Part shown: piece after piece, positions 28,192 through 36,865 of the stretch
How the letters are laid out: each line of letters begins with the position of its first letter
How positions within the stretch are numbered: position 1 is the stretch's first letter
Assembly: GCA_026129905.1 (NCBI GenBank)
Contig: JAHCHE010000007.1
Location: forward strand, 124,001-188,000
Direction of reading: 5' to 3'
Length of the DNA stretch: 64,000 nucleotides
Source: Bryobacteraceae bacterium
GTDB taxonomy: Bacteria; Acidobacteriota; Terriglobia; Bryobacterales; Bryobacteraceae
Position numbers and translations under genes: made by a program
The notes under the pieces: model-generated
Databases searched by the model: none
What the model was told of the DNA's origin: nothing
Seen by the model: the letters and a program-made list of their open reading frames with translations, nothing else

Positions 28192-29133
28192 TCACGCGCT
28201 GACGGCGCACACCAGGTACTCGCCGTCCTCCTGCCGGCATGCGAAGTATTCCTTCACCATCCGGTGCATGTCGGGCTTCGGTGAGCTCCACCGCCAGCAG
28301 CCCTCGGCGTCCAGCGCAATGTCGGCCGCCGGGTCGTACCCGCACGAGCTAAGGATCTGGAGGCGCTCCTGGTAACGCCGGCGTTCCAGGTTGCCGTGCC
28401 AGAGGTGGAAGATGTCGCCCTCGATGTAGCCGATGCCGTTCACCGCGGCGCGGAATCGCTCGGCCCACCGGCGATAGTCGTCGGCATGGGCCGCGGTCAT
28501 GCCGTGCCGGGCGATCACTTCTTCGGCGCGTCCCTTGGCAGCGTGCGCCAGCAGGCTGTCGCCGCCTCCGACGACGTTTCGGTCGTAGAGCCCGTGCCCG
28601 GCGAGCGTCTCACGGCGCGCCGCCCACGCGTGCCCCCGCTTGAACACCCGTTCGGAGCCGTTGGCGCCCGCGCCTCCCGGGCCGTTCAACCCGTTGGCAA
28701 ACGCGTAACCTAACGAGTCGTGGCGAAGAATCGAAGCCTCGCGGCTGATCGAGGCGGCATCGGGAGCAAGATGGTAGACCGATCGATACAACTGACACAC
28801 GCCCGCGCGTTCCAACTCGCGCATCGCGGCCCACGCCCAATCCGAACGGCTGAAAACCACGTCGCAATCGAGCCACGCCACGTACCCGCACTCGTCGGGC
28901 AGATGATCGGCGGCGATGTTCAGCAAACGCTCCTTCTGCCACATCACGTCGCCGCCGCGGAGTTGCACAAGGATGTCGGCGTCGCCCGGACCGAGCTCGA
29001 AGCGGCCACTATGCGACAATTCGACCGCCGCGAGGGGCACGGCCAGCCCGTTACGGAACTCCCGGTAATTGGGCAGTTTCCTTCGGTATCCGGCGGGATT
29101 GAAATACGACGTGATGGCCCAAAGCCGGCTCAC
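28192..29133 (-). CDS. GT-A-like glycosyltransferase-type protein, paralogue B
   Basis: 313 residues from GTG with a GGAGGA ribosome site. It matches paralogue A block by block: LWAITSYFNPAGYRRKL, DILVQLRGGDVMWQKERLLN, YVAWLDCDVVF, HAWAARRETLAGHGLYD and IFHLWHGNLERRRYQERL. It is encoded on the opposite strand, with its end only six bases past the stop of the Mur-ligase-like gene, so the two paralogues bound the cluster as an inverted pair. Similarity is moderate, suggesting an old duplication with different acceptors. A hairpin lies just before its ribosome site. Confidence 0.68.
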   Translation of the reverse strand: MSRLWAITSYFNPAGYRRKLPNYREFRNGLAVPLAAVELSHSGRFELGPGDADILVQLRGGDVMWQKERLLNIAADHLPDECGYVAWLDCDVVFSRSDWAWAAMRELERAGVCQLYRSVYHLAPDAASISREASILRHDSLGYAFANGLNGPGGAGANGSERVFKRGHAWAARRETLAGHGLYDRNVVGGGDSLLAHAAKGRAEEVIARHGMTAAHADDYRRWAERFRAAVNGIGYIEGDIFHLWHGNLERRRYQERLQILSSCGYDPAADIALDAEGCWRWSSPKPDMHRMVKEYFACRQEDGEYLVCAVSA

Positions 29134-29149
29134 GATCCTCCTCCCTAGA

Positions 29150-29175
29150 CCGAAGTTCCCCCCCAGGAACTTCGG
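29150..29175 (-). promoter_or_regulatory. Perfect hairpin in the leader of the GT-A paralogue B gene
   Basis: CCGAAGTTCC and GGAACTTCGG form a perfect ten-pair stem with a six-base loop. It ends 17 bases before the GTG start, next to the ribosome site. No U-tract follows on either strand, so it is more likely a leader structure than a terminator, although it could slow transcripts arriving from the alginate-lyase-like gene. Confidence 0.5.
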
Positions 29176-29293
29176 CCCAAATCAGGCAATTATAGCAGCA
29201 CCGAACGCTCAGGTCCTTTCACGGCGCCATAAAACAATTCTACGGTCTTCTGTTTTATTCGTAAAGGCCCCTCGCGAGATTTTGCCGGATTTT

Positions 29294-30457
29294 CTATCGC
29301 CGGCCAAGCCGCACAACCAGGTCGATAAACTGGACCCATGGCGAGTTCGCCCGGGGAAGCCGGTCGTACGCGGCTAGCAACGCCCCGGATTCCAGGCCGA
29401 CCCCCGCCAGTCCCGGGAACACAAAGCCGGCCGCGTCGAAGGGATGGGTTTGCGGCTTGCGCCAGTTCGGAGGATCGGCTACGTATGGCGCCAGGTAGTA
29501 GCAAGCTTTCGCCACGCCGGCTCCGCCCGGAGTCTCGAAACGCCACAGGTCCACGCCATCGTTCTCGGCGAGCCGGCAGATGACCGCGAACCCGTCCAGG
29601 TTCATCGCGGAATAGCTCAGTGAAATCGGCCGCGCTTCTTCCTGCGGACAAGAGCCGTCGGGCCGGATCTGCACGGGCACGAGGTAATCGCGAAAATGAT
29701 CCCAAGCCATCCGTTTGATAGCGGAATTCCCGCTGAAAATGGCGAAAGCCGCCGCCTGCGCCGTCCACCACGTGGCGTGGTTGTTTCTGGCGGCCATTTC
29801 GGCGCGGCCCTTCGCGCTGCCGGTAATCCACTCGAGATAATCGGCAAACCAGCGCCGCACCGCCCGTAGCAGGCCCGCGTCCGCGCCGCCGGCGGCTTCG
29901 AGCAGCAGGATGCCCTGCGCGGCGTGGATCAGCAGGACCGTCTCGATGATTCCCCTGGCTCGTCCGGAACTGACGCCGCGCACCGCCTGGCCGAATTCCA
30001 GGTGCGGGTTCATGCGGGTCGAAGGCGCGACGAACCAGGCATCCAGCAGCGCCGCGGCATGGTTCCCGCACTCCGGCCGGTCAAGAAAGCAGGCGCCGGC
30101 GCCCAGCGCGAGCAGGGCGTCGCACATCTTCTTAAGGTCCCGCGCGTTCGCCAGGAAACGGTTCGGGTTGGGTTCTCCGTCCCGGCGGATGTACGGGCCG
30201 TCCGGATTCGCCGGGTCGGGCCACCAGTAGTACCCTTCGCTGAAGTAGTCGTTCACCCGCAGATCCGCTTCGGGTTGGCTGGGGCGATAGTAGGTCACGC
30301 TCCACGGACCCGCTCGCAGGGCGTCGTCAACCAGCGCATGTAGGCCCCCTGCGGCCGCGCCTCCCTGTTGCACGGCTTCCCGGATCCGGTGCGCCTGCTC
30401 GCTCGAGGTCACCAGCAGCGTCTCTCTCGCTTGCGCCGCGGCGTCGTTGCGCTCCAC
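29294..30457 (-). CDS. Alginate-lyase-family (PL5-like) protein
   Basis: 387 residues. YYWWPDPANPDGPYIRRDG near residue 75, MNPHLEFGQAVRG, ARNNHATWWTAQAAAFAIF and SLSYSAMNLDGF are the hallmark blocks of the alginate_lyase Pfam family (PF05426); the Asn-Asn-His and Tyr are the usual catalytic region. Unlike most members there is no signal peptide, so the enzyme may be cytoplasmic or the start may be misplaced. It might release unsaturated uronic acid from a polymer made by, or taken up near, the adjoining glycan cluster. Confidence 0.75.
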   Translation of the reverse strand: MERNDAAAQARETLLVTSSEQAHRIREAVQQGGAAAGGLHALVDDALRAGPWSVTYYRPSQPEADLRVNDYFSEGYYWWPDPANPDGPYIRRDGEPNPNRFLANARDLKKMCDALLALGAGACFLDRPECGNHAAALLDAWFVAPSTRMNPHLEFGQAVRGVSSGRARGIIETVLLIHAAQGILLLEAAGGADAGLLRAVRRWFADYLEWITGSAKGRAEMAARNNHATWWTAQAAAFAIFSGNSAIKRMAWDHFRDYLVPVQIRPDGSCPQEEARPISLSYSAMNLDGFAVICRLAENDGVDLWRFETPGGAGVAKACYYLAPYVADPPNWRKPQTHPFDAAGFVFPGLAGVGLESGALLAAYDRLPRANSPWVQFIDLVVRLGRR

Positions 30458-30508
30458 ACTACCTTTCCTATCATGAGAAGGTTGCCGTAAGCCGGGTCGA
30501 GAGAAAAG

Positions 30509-31612
30509 ATGGCGGAACCGGTACTTTCGAGAAAAGCGCTGAATCGAGCGCTATTGGCCCGCCAGATGCTGCTGGCGCGGAAAAAGACAACCGCGGCGCT
30601 CGCCATCGGTCGGCTCGCCGGCCTGCAAGCGCAGCAGGCGAAGCCGCCGTTCGTCGGCCTCTGGTCGAGGCTGGAAGGCTTCCGGCGCGAGGACCTGGCG
30701 CGGGCGATCGAACAACGGGAGGTGGTGCGCGCCACGCTGATGCGCGCAACGCTCCATCTCTTGCCTGCGGCGGACTACCCGGTTTTTCGGAGCGGCCTTC
30801 AGCCGGCCCTAACCGCGGCCATGCGCTCCGCCTTGCGCGACCGCGCCAGCGGGTTGGACGTGGAAGCGATCGCCGCGGCGGCGCGCGCCTGTTTTGCCGA
30901 ACGGCCGCGGACGTTTGCCGAACTGCGAGTCGAATTGCTCAAGCGCTTTCCGGAAGCCGACGAGCGCGCCATGGGCTACCTGGTTCGCACGCACCTTCCG
31001 CTGATCGTCGTGCCGGGCGGCAACCACTGGGGCTATGCCGCGGACGCGAAGTTCGCCGATGCCTCGGCGTGGCTCGGCCGCCCCGTCGAAGCGGCGGCGG
31101 ATCCAGGCGCCCTGGTGTTGCGCTACCTGGCGGCGTTCGGCCCGGCGGCGGCCGCGGATGCGCAGGCATGGTCCGGCTTGGCGAAATTGCAGCCGGATTT
31201 CGAACGCCTGCGTCCCAGGCTCGCTGTGTTTCGAGACGAGCGGGGAAGAGAACTGTTCGATCTGCCGGACGCGCCGCTGCCGGACGAGAATACGCCGGCG
31301 CCCGCGCGGCTGTTGCCGGGCTTCGACAATCTCGTGCTGGCGCACAAGGACCGGACGCGGGTGATCTCTGACGAGCAAAGGTCCCGCGTGGTGACGAAGA
31401 ACCTCCAGGTGCTGCCGACATTCCTGGTGGATGGCTTCGTCGCTGGAACCTGGGCCGTGGAGCGCCGCAAGCAATCGGCGACCCTGACCCTCACGGCGTT
31501 CGCGGCCTTGCCGGCGCCGGCAAAGAGTCGGCTTACGGAGGAAGCCGGGAAACTCGTCCGTTTTGTGGAGGACGACGCGAACGAGTTCAACGTACGGTTC
31601 AATGCCGCCTGA
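30509..31612 (+). CDS. AlkZ/YcaQ-like winged-helix DNA glycosylase
   Basis: 367 residues of the HTH_42 family (PF06224). The N-terminal block IGRLAGLQAQQAKPPFVGLW contains Gln-x-Gln, the catalytic motif of AlkZ-type glycosylases that unhook bulky or cross-linked adducts (YcaQ has Gln-x-Asp). RATLMRATLHLLPAADYP and LLPGFDNLVLAHKDRTRV are other family blocks; the C-terminal VDGFVAGTWAVERR strand is typical. In producers of DNA-alkylating natural products it is a self-resistance gene, but free-standing copies occur widely. It precedes the DUF721-gatC-gatA genes. Confidence 0.82.
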   Translation: MAEPVLSRKALNRALLARQMLLARKKTTAALAIGRLAGLQAQQAKPPFVGLWSRLEGFRREDLARAIEQREVVRATLMRATLHLLPAADYPVFRSGLQPALTAAMRSALRDRASGLDVEAIAAAARACFAERPRTFAELRVELLKRFPEADERAMGYLVRTHLPLIVVPGGNHWGYAADAKFADASAWLGRPVEAAADPGALVLRYLAAFGPAAAADAQAWSGLAKLQPDFERLRPRLAVFRDERGRELFDLPDAPLPDENTPAPARLLPGFDNLVLAHKDRTRVISDEQRSRVVTKNLQVLPTFLVDGFVAGTWAVERRKQSATLTLTAFAALPAPAKSRLTEEAGKLVRFVEDDANEFNVRFNAA

Positions 31613-31686
31613 TTTCGGCGCGCCGGCATCCTATTGCGGCTGAGGGGCATCCAACAGGGTGCGTGCTAAAATGGCGTTACCCGCCG

Positions 31687-32103
31687 ATGGAGCGCGCCGG
31701 CAGAATCCTCGCCCGTTGGAAAGCCTCGGGCGGTCGTTTCGGCGCGGAGGAGATGGCCGCCGCGGCATGGCGGCTGGCGGCGGGCGCCAAGATCGCTGAG
31801 CACACCACGAGCGTGACGCTGGTTAGGCGTCACCTAGTGGTGGAATTGGAGGACCCGGAGTGGCGGCGGCAGTTGTGGCCGCTGCGCCACGCATTACTCC
31901 GGAATCTGGCGAAGGCGCTGGACGAAGGCGTCGTCGAGGACATCGAATTTCGAGTGGCCAGCCTCCGAAAGAAACCCGGTCGCGAGGAACGGCCGGCTCG
32001 CCGTCCTCCGGCGATGGCCGCCGGCGGCGATGAAGCGGAGAGCATTGCCGACCCGGTGTTGCGAATGCTCTACAAAACTTCGCGAAGGAAAGAATCGGCT
32101 TGA
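31687..32103 (+). CDS. DUF721 (DciA-like) protein
   Basis: 138 residues from the ATG at 31687; a GTG at 31663 would add eight. The block TLVRRHLVVELEDPEWRRQL, followed by LRHALLRNLAKAL and VVEDIEFRV, is the DUF721 fold shared with DciA, the ancestral loader of the replicative helicase. A TGCTAAAAT extended -10-like sequence lies at 31664-31672, which would suit the 31687 start with a very short leader. The Arg-rich C-terminal tail is variable. The gatC start overlaps its stop (TTGA). Confidence 0.68.
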   Translation: MERAGRILARWKASGGRFGAEEMAAAAWRLAAGAKIAEHTTSVTLVRRHLVVELEDPEWRRQLWPLRHALLRNLAKALDEGVVEDIEFRVASLRKKPGREERPARRPPAMAAGGDEAESIADPVLRMLYKTSRRKESA

Positions 32104-32399
32104 AGATCAGCGAACAGGAAGTGCGGTACGTCGCCGGCCTGGCGCACTTGCGCCTGACGGAGGAGGAGATCCGCCGCTTCACGCGCGACCTGAGCGAGAT
32201 CCTGACGCATATCGACAAACTCAACGAACTGGACACGTCCGGAGTCGAGCCGATGGCGCAGGTCATCTACGACGCCGGCGCGACGGCGACGCTGCGCGAG
32301 GACCAGGAACGGCCCGTCCTCGGCGCGGAGACGGCGTTGGCTAACGCTCCGCTGGCCGGCGCGGGGTACTTCAAAGTGCCGCGGGTGATCGAACGCTAG
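32100..32399 (+). CDS. gatC: Asp/Glu-tRNA amidotransferase subunit C
   Basis: 99 residues starting at TTG that overlaps the DUF721 stop. KISEQEVRYVAGLAHLRLTE at the N-terminus and the belt-like C-terminal part ending GAGYFKVPRVIER are diagnostic for GatC. It wraps GatA and holds GatA and GatB together in the complex that converts Glu-tRNA(Gln) or Asp-tRNA(Asn). gatA follows 23 bases later; gatB is not in the window. Confidence 0.95.
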   Translation: MKISEQEVRYVAGLAHLRLTEEEIRRFTRDLSEILTHIDKLNELDTSGVEPMAQVIYDAGATATLREDQERPVLGAETALANAPLAGAGYFKVPRVIER

Positions 32400-32422
32400 C
32401 GCGGACGCCTCGCATCGAAATA

Positions 32423-33868
32423 ATGGATATCGCGCAACTCACACTGGACCGCATCCGCGAAGATTTGATCGCGCGGCGGTATAGCGCGGCGGAACTCGCC
32501 ACGGAGGCGCTCCGGCTGGCGGAAGCGGAAAATCCCAAAACGAACGCCTACATTCACTTCTGCCCGGAGCGCGCCCTGGACGCCGCGCGGCGCGTGGACG
32601 GCAAGATCGCCAATGGCGAAGATCCCGGGGCGCTGGCCGGCGCGGCGGTTGCGGTGAAGGACGTGATCGTCACCAAGGACGTGCGGACCACGTGCGGTTC
32701 GCGGCTCCTGGCGAACTACATTCCGCCGTACGATGCCACCGCGGTGATCCGGATGGAGCGGGCCGGCGCGATGATCCTCGGCAAGGCGAACTGTGACGAA
32801 TTCGCGATGGGATCGTCCAACGAGAACTCGGCCTTCGGCGCTGTACGGAACCCGGTGGATCCCGAGCGCGTGCCCGGAGGATCGAGCGGCGGACCGGCGG
32901 CGGCGGTCGCGCAGGGAACGGCTGTTGTCTCGCTCGGCTCCGACACGGGCGGCTCGATCCGGCAGCCCGCTTCGTTCTGCGGCGTCGTCGGGGTCACCCC
33001 CACCTACGGCCGCGTCTCGCGATACGGGCTGGTCGCGTTCGCCAGCTCGCTGGATCATATCGGACCGTTCGCGCGAACCGTCTCCGACGCGGCGGCGCTG
33101 TTGCACGCGATCGCCGGGCGTGACGAAATGGATTCGACCTCGGCCTTCGCGCCCGTGCCGGATTACCGCGCCGGCATGAACGGCGGCCTGCGCGGGGTCA
33201 AGCTCGGGCTGCCGCGCGAGTACTTCAAGGGGCTCGCCAGCGAGACCGGCAACCGCATCGAGGCCGGCGTCGGACTCCTGAAGAAGCTCGGGTGTGAAGT
33301 CCGCGAGATCAGCCTGCCGGCGACCGACTATGCGATCGCTTGCTATTACATCATCTGTACAGCCGAGGCGAGCTCGAACCTGGCCCGCTATGACGGCGTG
33401 CGGTACACCACCCGCTCGGCTTCTCCGCCGAACCTGATCGACATGTACCGCGCGTCCCGCGGCGAGGGGTTCGGCGCCGAGTGCAAGCGCCGGATCATGC
33501 TGGGTACCTACGTGCTAAGCGCCGGGTATTACGACGCGTATTATTTGAAAGCGCAGAAGGTACGCGCTTTGATTGCTCGCGATTTTCAGCAGGCTTTCGA
33601 AAAAGTGGATGCGATTGTCACGCCTGTTTCTCCGTTTCCCGCGTTTAAGATAGGCGAAAAAATAGACGATCCGATGGAAATGTACTTGTCCGATATCTAC
33701 ACGATCACCGGAGACCTGGCGGGCATTCCCTGCATGAGCGTCCCCTGCGGCAAGACCGCCGCGGGCCTGCCGGTGGGAATGCAGATTTTGACGAACCATT
33801 TCGACGAGCCGGGCATGTTCCGGATCGCCGATGCGTATGAGAGGGCCGGCGGATTCGCCGGAGCGTAG
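32423..33868 (+). CDS. gatA: Asp/Glu-tRNA amidotransferase subunit A
   Basis: 481 residues of the amidase-signature family. The catalytic Lys is in GAAVAVKDVIVTKD near residue 80; the cis-Ser and nucleophile Ser are in VPGGSSGGPAAAVAQG and LGSDTGGSIRQPASFCG near residues 155-180. Length is normal. It hydrolyses glutamine and channels ammonia to GatB. It follows gatC in one transcript; gatB must be elsewhere. Confidence 0.95.
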   Translation: MDIAQLTLDRIREDLIARRYSAAELATEALRLAEAENPKTNAYIHFCPERALDAARRVDGKIANGEDPGALAGAAVAVKDVIVTKDVRTTCGSRLLANYIPPYDATAVIRMERAGAMILGKANCDEFAMGSSNENSAFGAVRNPVDPERVPGGSSGGPAAAVAQGTAVVSLGSDTGGSIRQPASFCGVVGVTPTYGRVSRYGLVAFASSLDHIGPFARTVSDAAALLHAIAGRDEMDSTSAFAPVPDYRAGMNGGLRGVKLGLPREYFKGLASETGNRIEAGVGLLKKLGCEVREISLPATDYAIACYYIICTAEASSNLARYDGVRYTTRSASPPNLIDMYRASRGEGFGAECKRRIMLGTYVLSAGYYDAYYLKAQKVRALIARDFQQAFEKVDAIVTPVSPFPAFKIGEKIDDPMEMYLSDIYTITGDLAGIPCMSVPCGKTAAGLPVGMQILTNHFDEPGMFRIADAYERAGGFAGA

Positions 33869-33901
33869 TTCAATCTGGAAAGACTAACAGGAGGGTGAAA
33901 C

Positions 33902-34513
33902 ATGCCATTTACAGTTCCCGACTTGCCGTACGCGTTTGATGCCCTGGAGCCGTACATCGACGCGCAGACGATGCAGATCCACCACGACAAACATCACGCG
34001 ACGTACGTGACGAACGCCAATAAGGCGCTCGAGTCCGCCCCCGACCTGGCAAACGCCACGTTGGAGGAGCTTCTCGCCAACGAGTGCGCCAAGGTCCCGG
34101 AAAACATCCGGACCGCGATCCGCAACAACGCCGGCGGCCACGCCAATCACAGCCTGTTCTGGGAAATCATGGCGCCGAAAGCCGGCGGCGAGCCTTCGGG
34201 ATCCCTCGCGGCGGCGATCGATAATTCATTCAACAGCTTCGCGAATTTCAAGGAGAAGTTCTCCGCGGCCGCGACCACGCGGTTCGGCTCCGGCTGGGCC
34301 TGGCTGGTGCTCTCCGGCGGCAAACTCGAACTCTATTCGACCGCGAACCAGGATTCGCCGCTGATGCAGGGGCACTCGCCGATCCTGGGTCTGGACGTGT
34401 GGGAACACGCCTATTACCTCAAGTATCAGAACCGCCGGCCCGAGTACATCGCCGCGTGGTGGAACGTGGTCAATTGGCCCGAGGTCCAGAAGCGTTTCGA
34501 TAAGAAAAAGTAG
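33902..34513 (+). CDS. sodA: Fe/Mn superoxide dismutase
   Basis: 203 residues after a strong AGGAGG ribosome site. Metal ligands are visible: the first His in [13 protein letters not shown], the second in [12 protein letters not shown], then Asp and His in [15 protein letters not shown]. The block [10 protein letters not shown] and the [20 protein letters not shown] region fit the Mn or cambialistic type better than strict Fe enzymes. No signal peptide, so cytoplasmic. A hairpin terminator follows. Confidence 0.94.
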   Translation: MPFTVPDLPYAFDALEPYIDAQTMQIHHDKHHATYVTNANKALESAPDLANATLEELLANECAKVPENIRTAIRNNAGGHANHSLFWEIMAPKAGGEPSGSLAAAIDNSFNSFANFKEKFSAAATTRFGSGWAWLVLSGGKLELYSTANQDSPLMQGHSPILGLDVWEHAYYLKYQNRRPEYIAAWWNVVNWPEVQKRFDKKK

Positions 34514-34526
34514 AAGTCCAGCATCA

Positions 34527-34557
34527 CGGGGCCGGATCGCGTCCGGCCCTGTCATTT
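34527..34557 (+). terminator. Hairpin terminator after the superoxide dismutase gene
   Basis: GGGCCGGA (34529-34536) pairs with TCCGGCCC (34542-34549) around a five-base loop; the following GTCATTT is only a weak T-run. Confidence 0.55.
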
Positions 34558-34578
34558 CCAACGGAGATCTTACGATCG

Positions 34579-35613
34579 ATGAAGGCGCTGATGAAAGTCG
34601 CCCCGGGCGTGGGCAACGTCGAGTTGAGGGACATTGCCGAACCCGAGCCCGGCCCCGGCCAGGTGAAAATCCACGTCCACGCCGCCGGCATTTGCGGGAC
34701 CGACCTGCACATTTATTACGATGAGTTCCGCAGTTGGCCGCCGGTGGTGCTCGGGCACGAGGTGGCGGGCGAAGTGGCGGGCGTGGGCGAGGGCGTGAGC
34801 GGCATCGAACCGGGGGCCCGCGTCACGACGGAAACGTATTTCTCCACCTGCGGCGTGTGCCGTTACTGCCGCAATGGCCAGAGCAATCTGTGCCTGGGCC
34901 GGCGCTCGATCGGCTCCGCCGTGAACGGAGGGTTCACGCAGTACGTCCTCGTGCCGGCCAGGAACGTCCACCGCTTGCCGGAGCGCCTGGACACCGCATC
35001 CGGCGCGCTGACAGAACCGTTGGCCTGCGTCGTGCACGGCGTGCTCAACGCGTCCACCGTCGCCGCGGGCGACACGGCGGTAATCGCCGGACCCGGCGTC
35101 ATCGGGCTTCTGACGCTACAGGTGGTGAAAGCCGCCGGCGCAAGAGCCGTCGTTCTCGGCACGGAACGGGATCAGCGGCGGCTGGAACTGGCGCGGGAAC
35201 TCGGCGCCGAATTCACCGTCGACGTGACAAAGCAGGACCCCGAGCCGCTGATCCGCGACATCACGCACGAAGGACTTGGCGCAGACGTCGTCTACGAATG
35301 TTCCGGCGCGGGCCCGGCGGCGCTCCAGTTGCTCAGCCTTGCGCGGCGCCGCGGCCGTTACGTACAACTCGGCTTATTCGGCAAGCCCGTCGTCTGGGAC
35401 CTGGACCAGGTGGTCTATCGCGAGCTCGTTTGCACCGGCAGCAACGCAAGCGTGCCGTCGTCCTGGATTCGCGCCCTGCAACTGCTGGCCTCCGGCGCCG
35501 TCCGCGCCGAACCTCTCATCAGCGGCATCTACGACCTCACCGACTGGCAGCGCGCCTTCGAAGCTTTCGAAGGCAAAACGGGCGTCAAGACGCTCCTGCG
35601 GCCGGTGGGATAG
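34579..35613 (+). CDS. Zinc-dependent medium-chain alcohol/polyol dehydrogenase
   Basis: 344 residues. Catalytic zinc ligands: Cys in [11 protein letters not shown] and His-Glu in [11 protein letters not shown]. Structural zinc is held by [15 protein letters not shown], four cysteines in the classic spacing. The Rossmann loop is [14 protein letters not shown], followed by the Glu of VLGTERDQ, which suggests NAD rather than NADP. It is nearest to sorbitol/threonine dehydrogenase-like enzymes; substrate not assignable. Its 3' end overlaps the convergent MFS gene by 29 bases. Confidence 0.88.
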   Translation: MKALMKVAPGVGNVELRDIAEPEPGPGQVKIHVHAAGICGTDLHIYYDEFRSWPPVVLGHEVAGEVAGVGEGVSGIEPGARVTTETYFSTCGVCRYCRNGQSNLCLGRRSIGSAVNGGFTQYVLVPARNVHRLPERLDTASGALTEPLACVVHGVLNASTVAAGDTAVIAGPGVIGLLTLQVVKAAGARAVVLGTERDQRRLELARELGAEFTVDVTKQDPEPLIRDITHEGLGADVVYECSGAGPAALQLLSLARRRGRYVQLGLFGKPVVWDLDQVVYRELVCTGSNASVPSSWIRALQLLASGAVRAEPLISGIYDLTDWQRAFEAFEGKTGVKTLLRPVG

Positions 35614-36865
35614 GCGCTTCCGCGGCCCTCAGATCCACCTGCTTCACCGCGCCCATCAGGCGCGTTCCGATCAGGAACGCCATTGGCATTAACAACCCAA
35701 GCGCGGCCAGCACCGGCGTGTAGCTGTGGGTCAGATCGAGCGTGCGGCCCACCAGCCACGTGCTGATCACGGACCCGACCGTCGATCCCGTTCCGCCGAA
35801 CCCGTACACCGACGCCACCGCGTGCGCCGGAAAGTAATCGGTTACCAGCGTCTGTACCGTAACCGACCACGCCATCCAGAAGAAGATGGCCACGCAGATG
35901 AACGTCATCGTCCAGAACAGCGATGTCGAGTACGCGGCGGCCACCCCGATCGGCGAGACCAGCGCGCCGGCCAGCATCAGCGCCTTCCGCGTCCGGTTGA
36001 CGCTCCAGCCGGCCCGCTCCAGCCGCAGCGCGATGAGGCCCGTGGTGAAGTTGGAGATATCGGAGACCAGGAACGGAATCCACGCCACCGCCGCGATTGC
36101 CGTGAGATTGAGGCCTCGCTCGCGGGTGAGAAACTCGGGGATCCAGAAAATGTAGAAATACCAGATCGGGTCCGCGAAAAAACGGCAGACGAATATCGCC
36201 CACGCCTGCCGGTAGCGGATCAGCGCAAGCCACTTCAGCCGCGGCGTGGCAGGGAGGCCATCTGTCTGCCCTTTCTCGGTGGCGCGCATCGCGGGATGCA
36301 GGAACCGGAAAATCTGAAAGACGAGCACCCATGCCAGGCCCATCGCGCCGGTGATGACGAACGCGCCTCGCCAGCCGGAATGGTGCGTGATGAAGACCAC
36401 CAGCGGCGGCGCGATCATCGCTCCCAGGCTCGAACCGCTGTTGCAGACGCCGATGGCGAGCGTCCGGTACGCGGCAGGGACCCAGATGGATACCGCCTTG
36501 GCGAACGACGGCCACGCGCCGCCCTCGCCCATGGCGAGCAGGGAACGGAAGACGCCCATGCTTACGGGACCGCGCGACAGCGCCGTTAACATGCCGGCGA
36601 TGGACCACCAGGTGACCGCCAGGCTCAGCCCGCGCCCCACCCCGAGTCGGTCGATCACCCAGCCCGCCGCTGGCAGCGCGACGGCATAGGTGATCATGAA
36701 CGCGTTGAGAATGGCCGCGTACTGCGAATTGGTCAGCCGGAACTCGTCGCGCAGGACCGGCGCGAGCACCGACAGCACCTGGCGATCGATGTAGTTGATC
36801 GTGGTGGAGCCCAGTAGGAGGGCCACCAGAATCACCAGTGAGCGTTTTGAGAGGACGGCGTTCAT
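35585..36865 (-). CDS. MFS transporter, hexuronate/ACS-type
   Basis: 426 residues with 12 predicted membrane helices. The first helix region [17 protein letters not shown] is the ACS (anion:cation symporter, ExuT-like) signature, and [15 protein letters not shown] holds the loop 2-3 motif of MFS. Relatives carry hexuronates, which would fit the pectin and alginate enzymes in the window. Its ATG overlaps the stop of the GT4 gene, placing it last in the dnaX-deacetylase-GT4-MFS run. Confidence 0.85.
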   Translation of the reverse strand: MNAVLSKRSLVILVALLLGSTTINYIDRQVLSVLAPVLRDEFRLTNSQYAAILNAFMITYAVALPAAGWVIDRLGVGRGLSLAVTWWSIAGMLTALSRGPVSMGVFRSLLAMGEGGAWPSFAKAVSIWVPAAYRTLAIGVCNSGSSLGAMIAPPLVVFITHHSGWRGAFVITGAMGLAWVLVFQIFRFLHPAMRATEKGQTDGLPATPRLKWLALIRYRQAWAIFVCRFFADPIWYFYIFWIPEFLTRERGLNLTAIAAVAWIPFLVSDISNFTTGLIALRLERAGWSVNRTRKALMLAGALVSPIGVAAAYSTSLFWTMTFICVAIFFWMAWSVTVQTLVTDYFPAHAVASVYGFGGTGSTVGSVISTWLVGRTLDLTHSYTPVLAALGLLMPMAFLIGTRLMGAVKQVDLRAAEAPIPPAAGAS

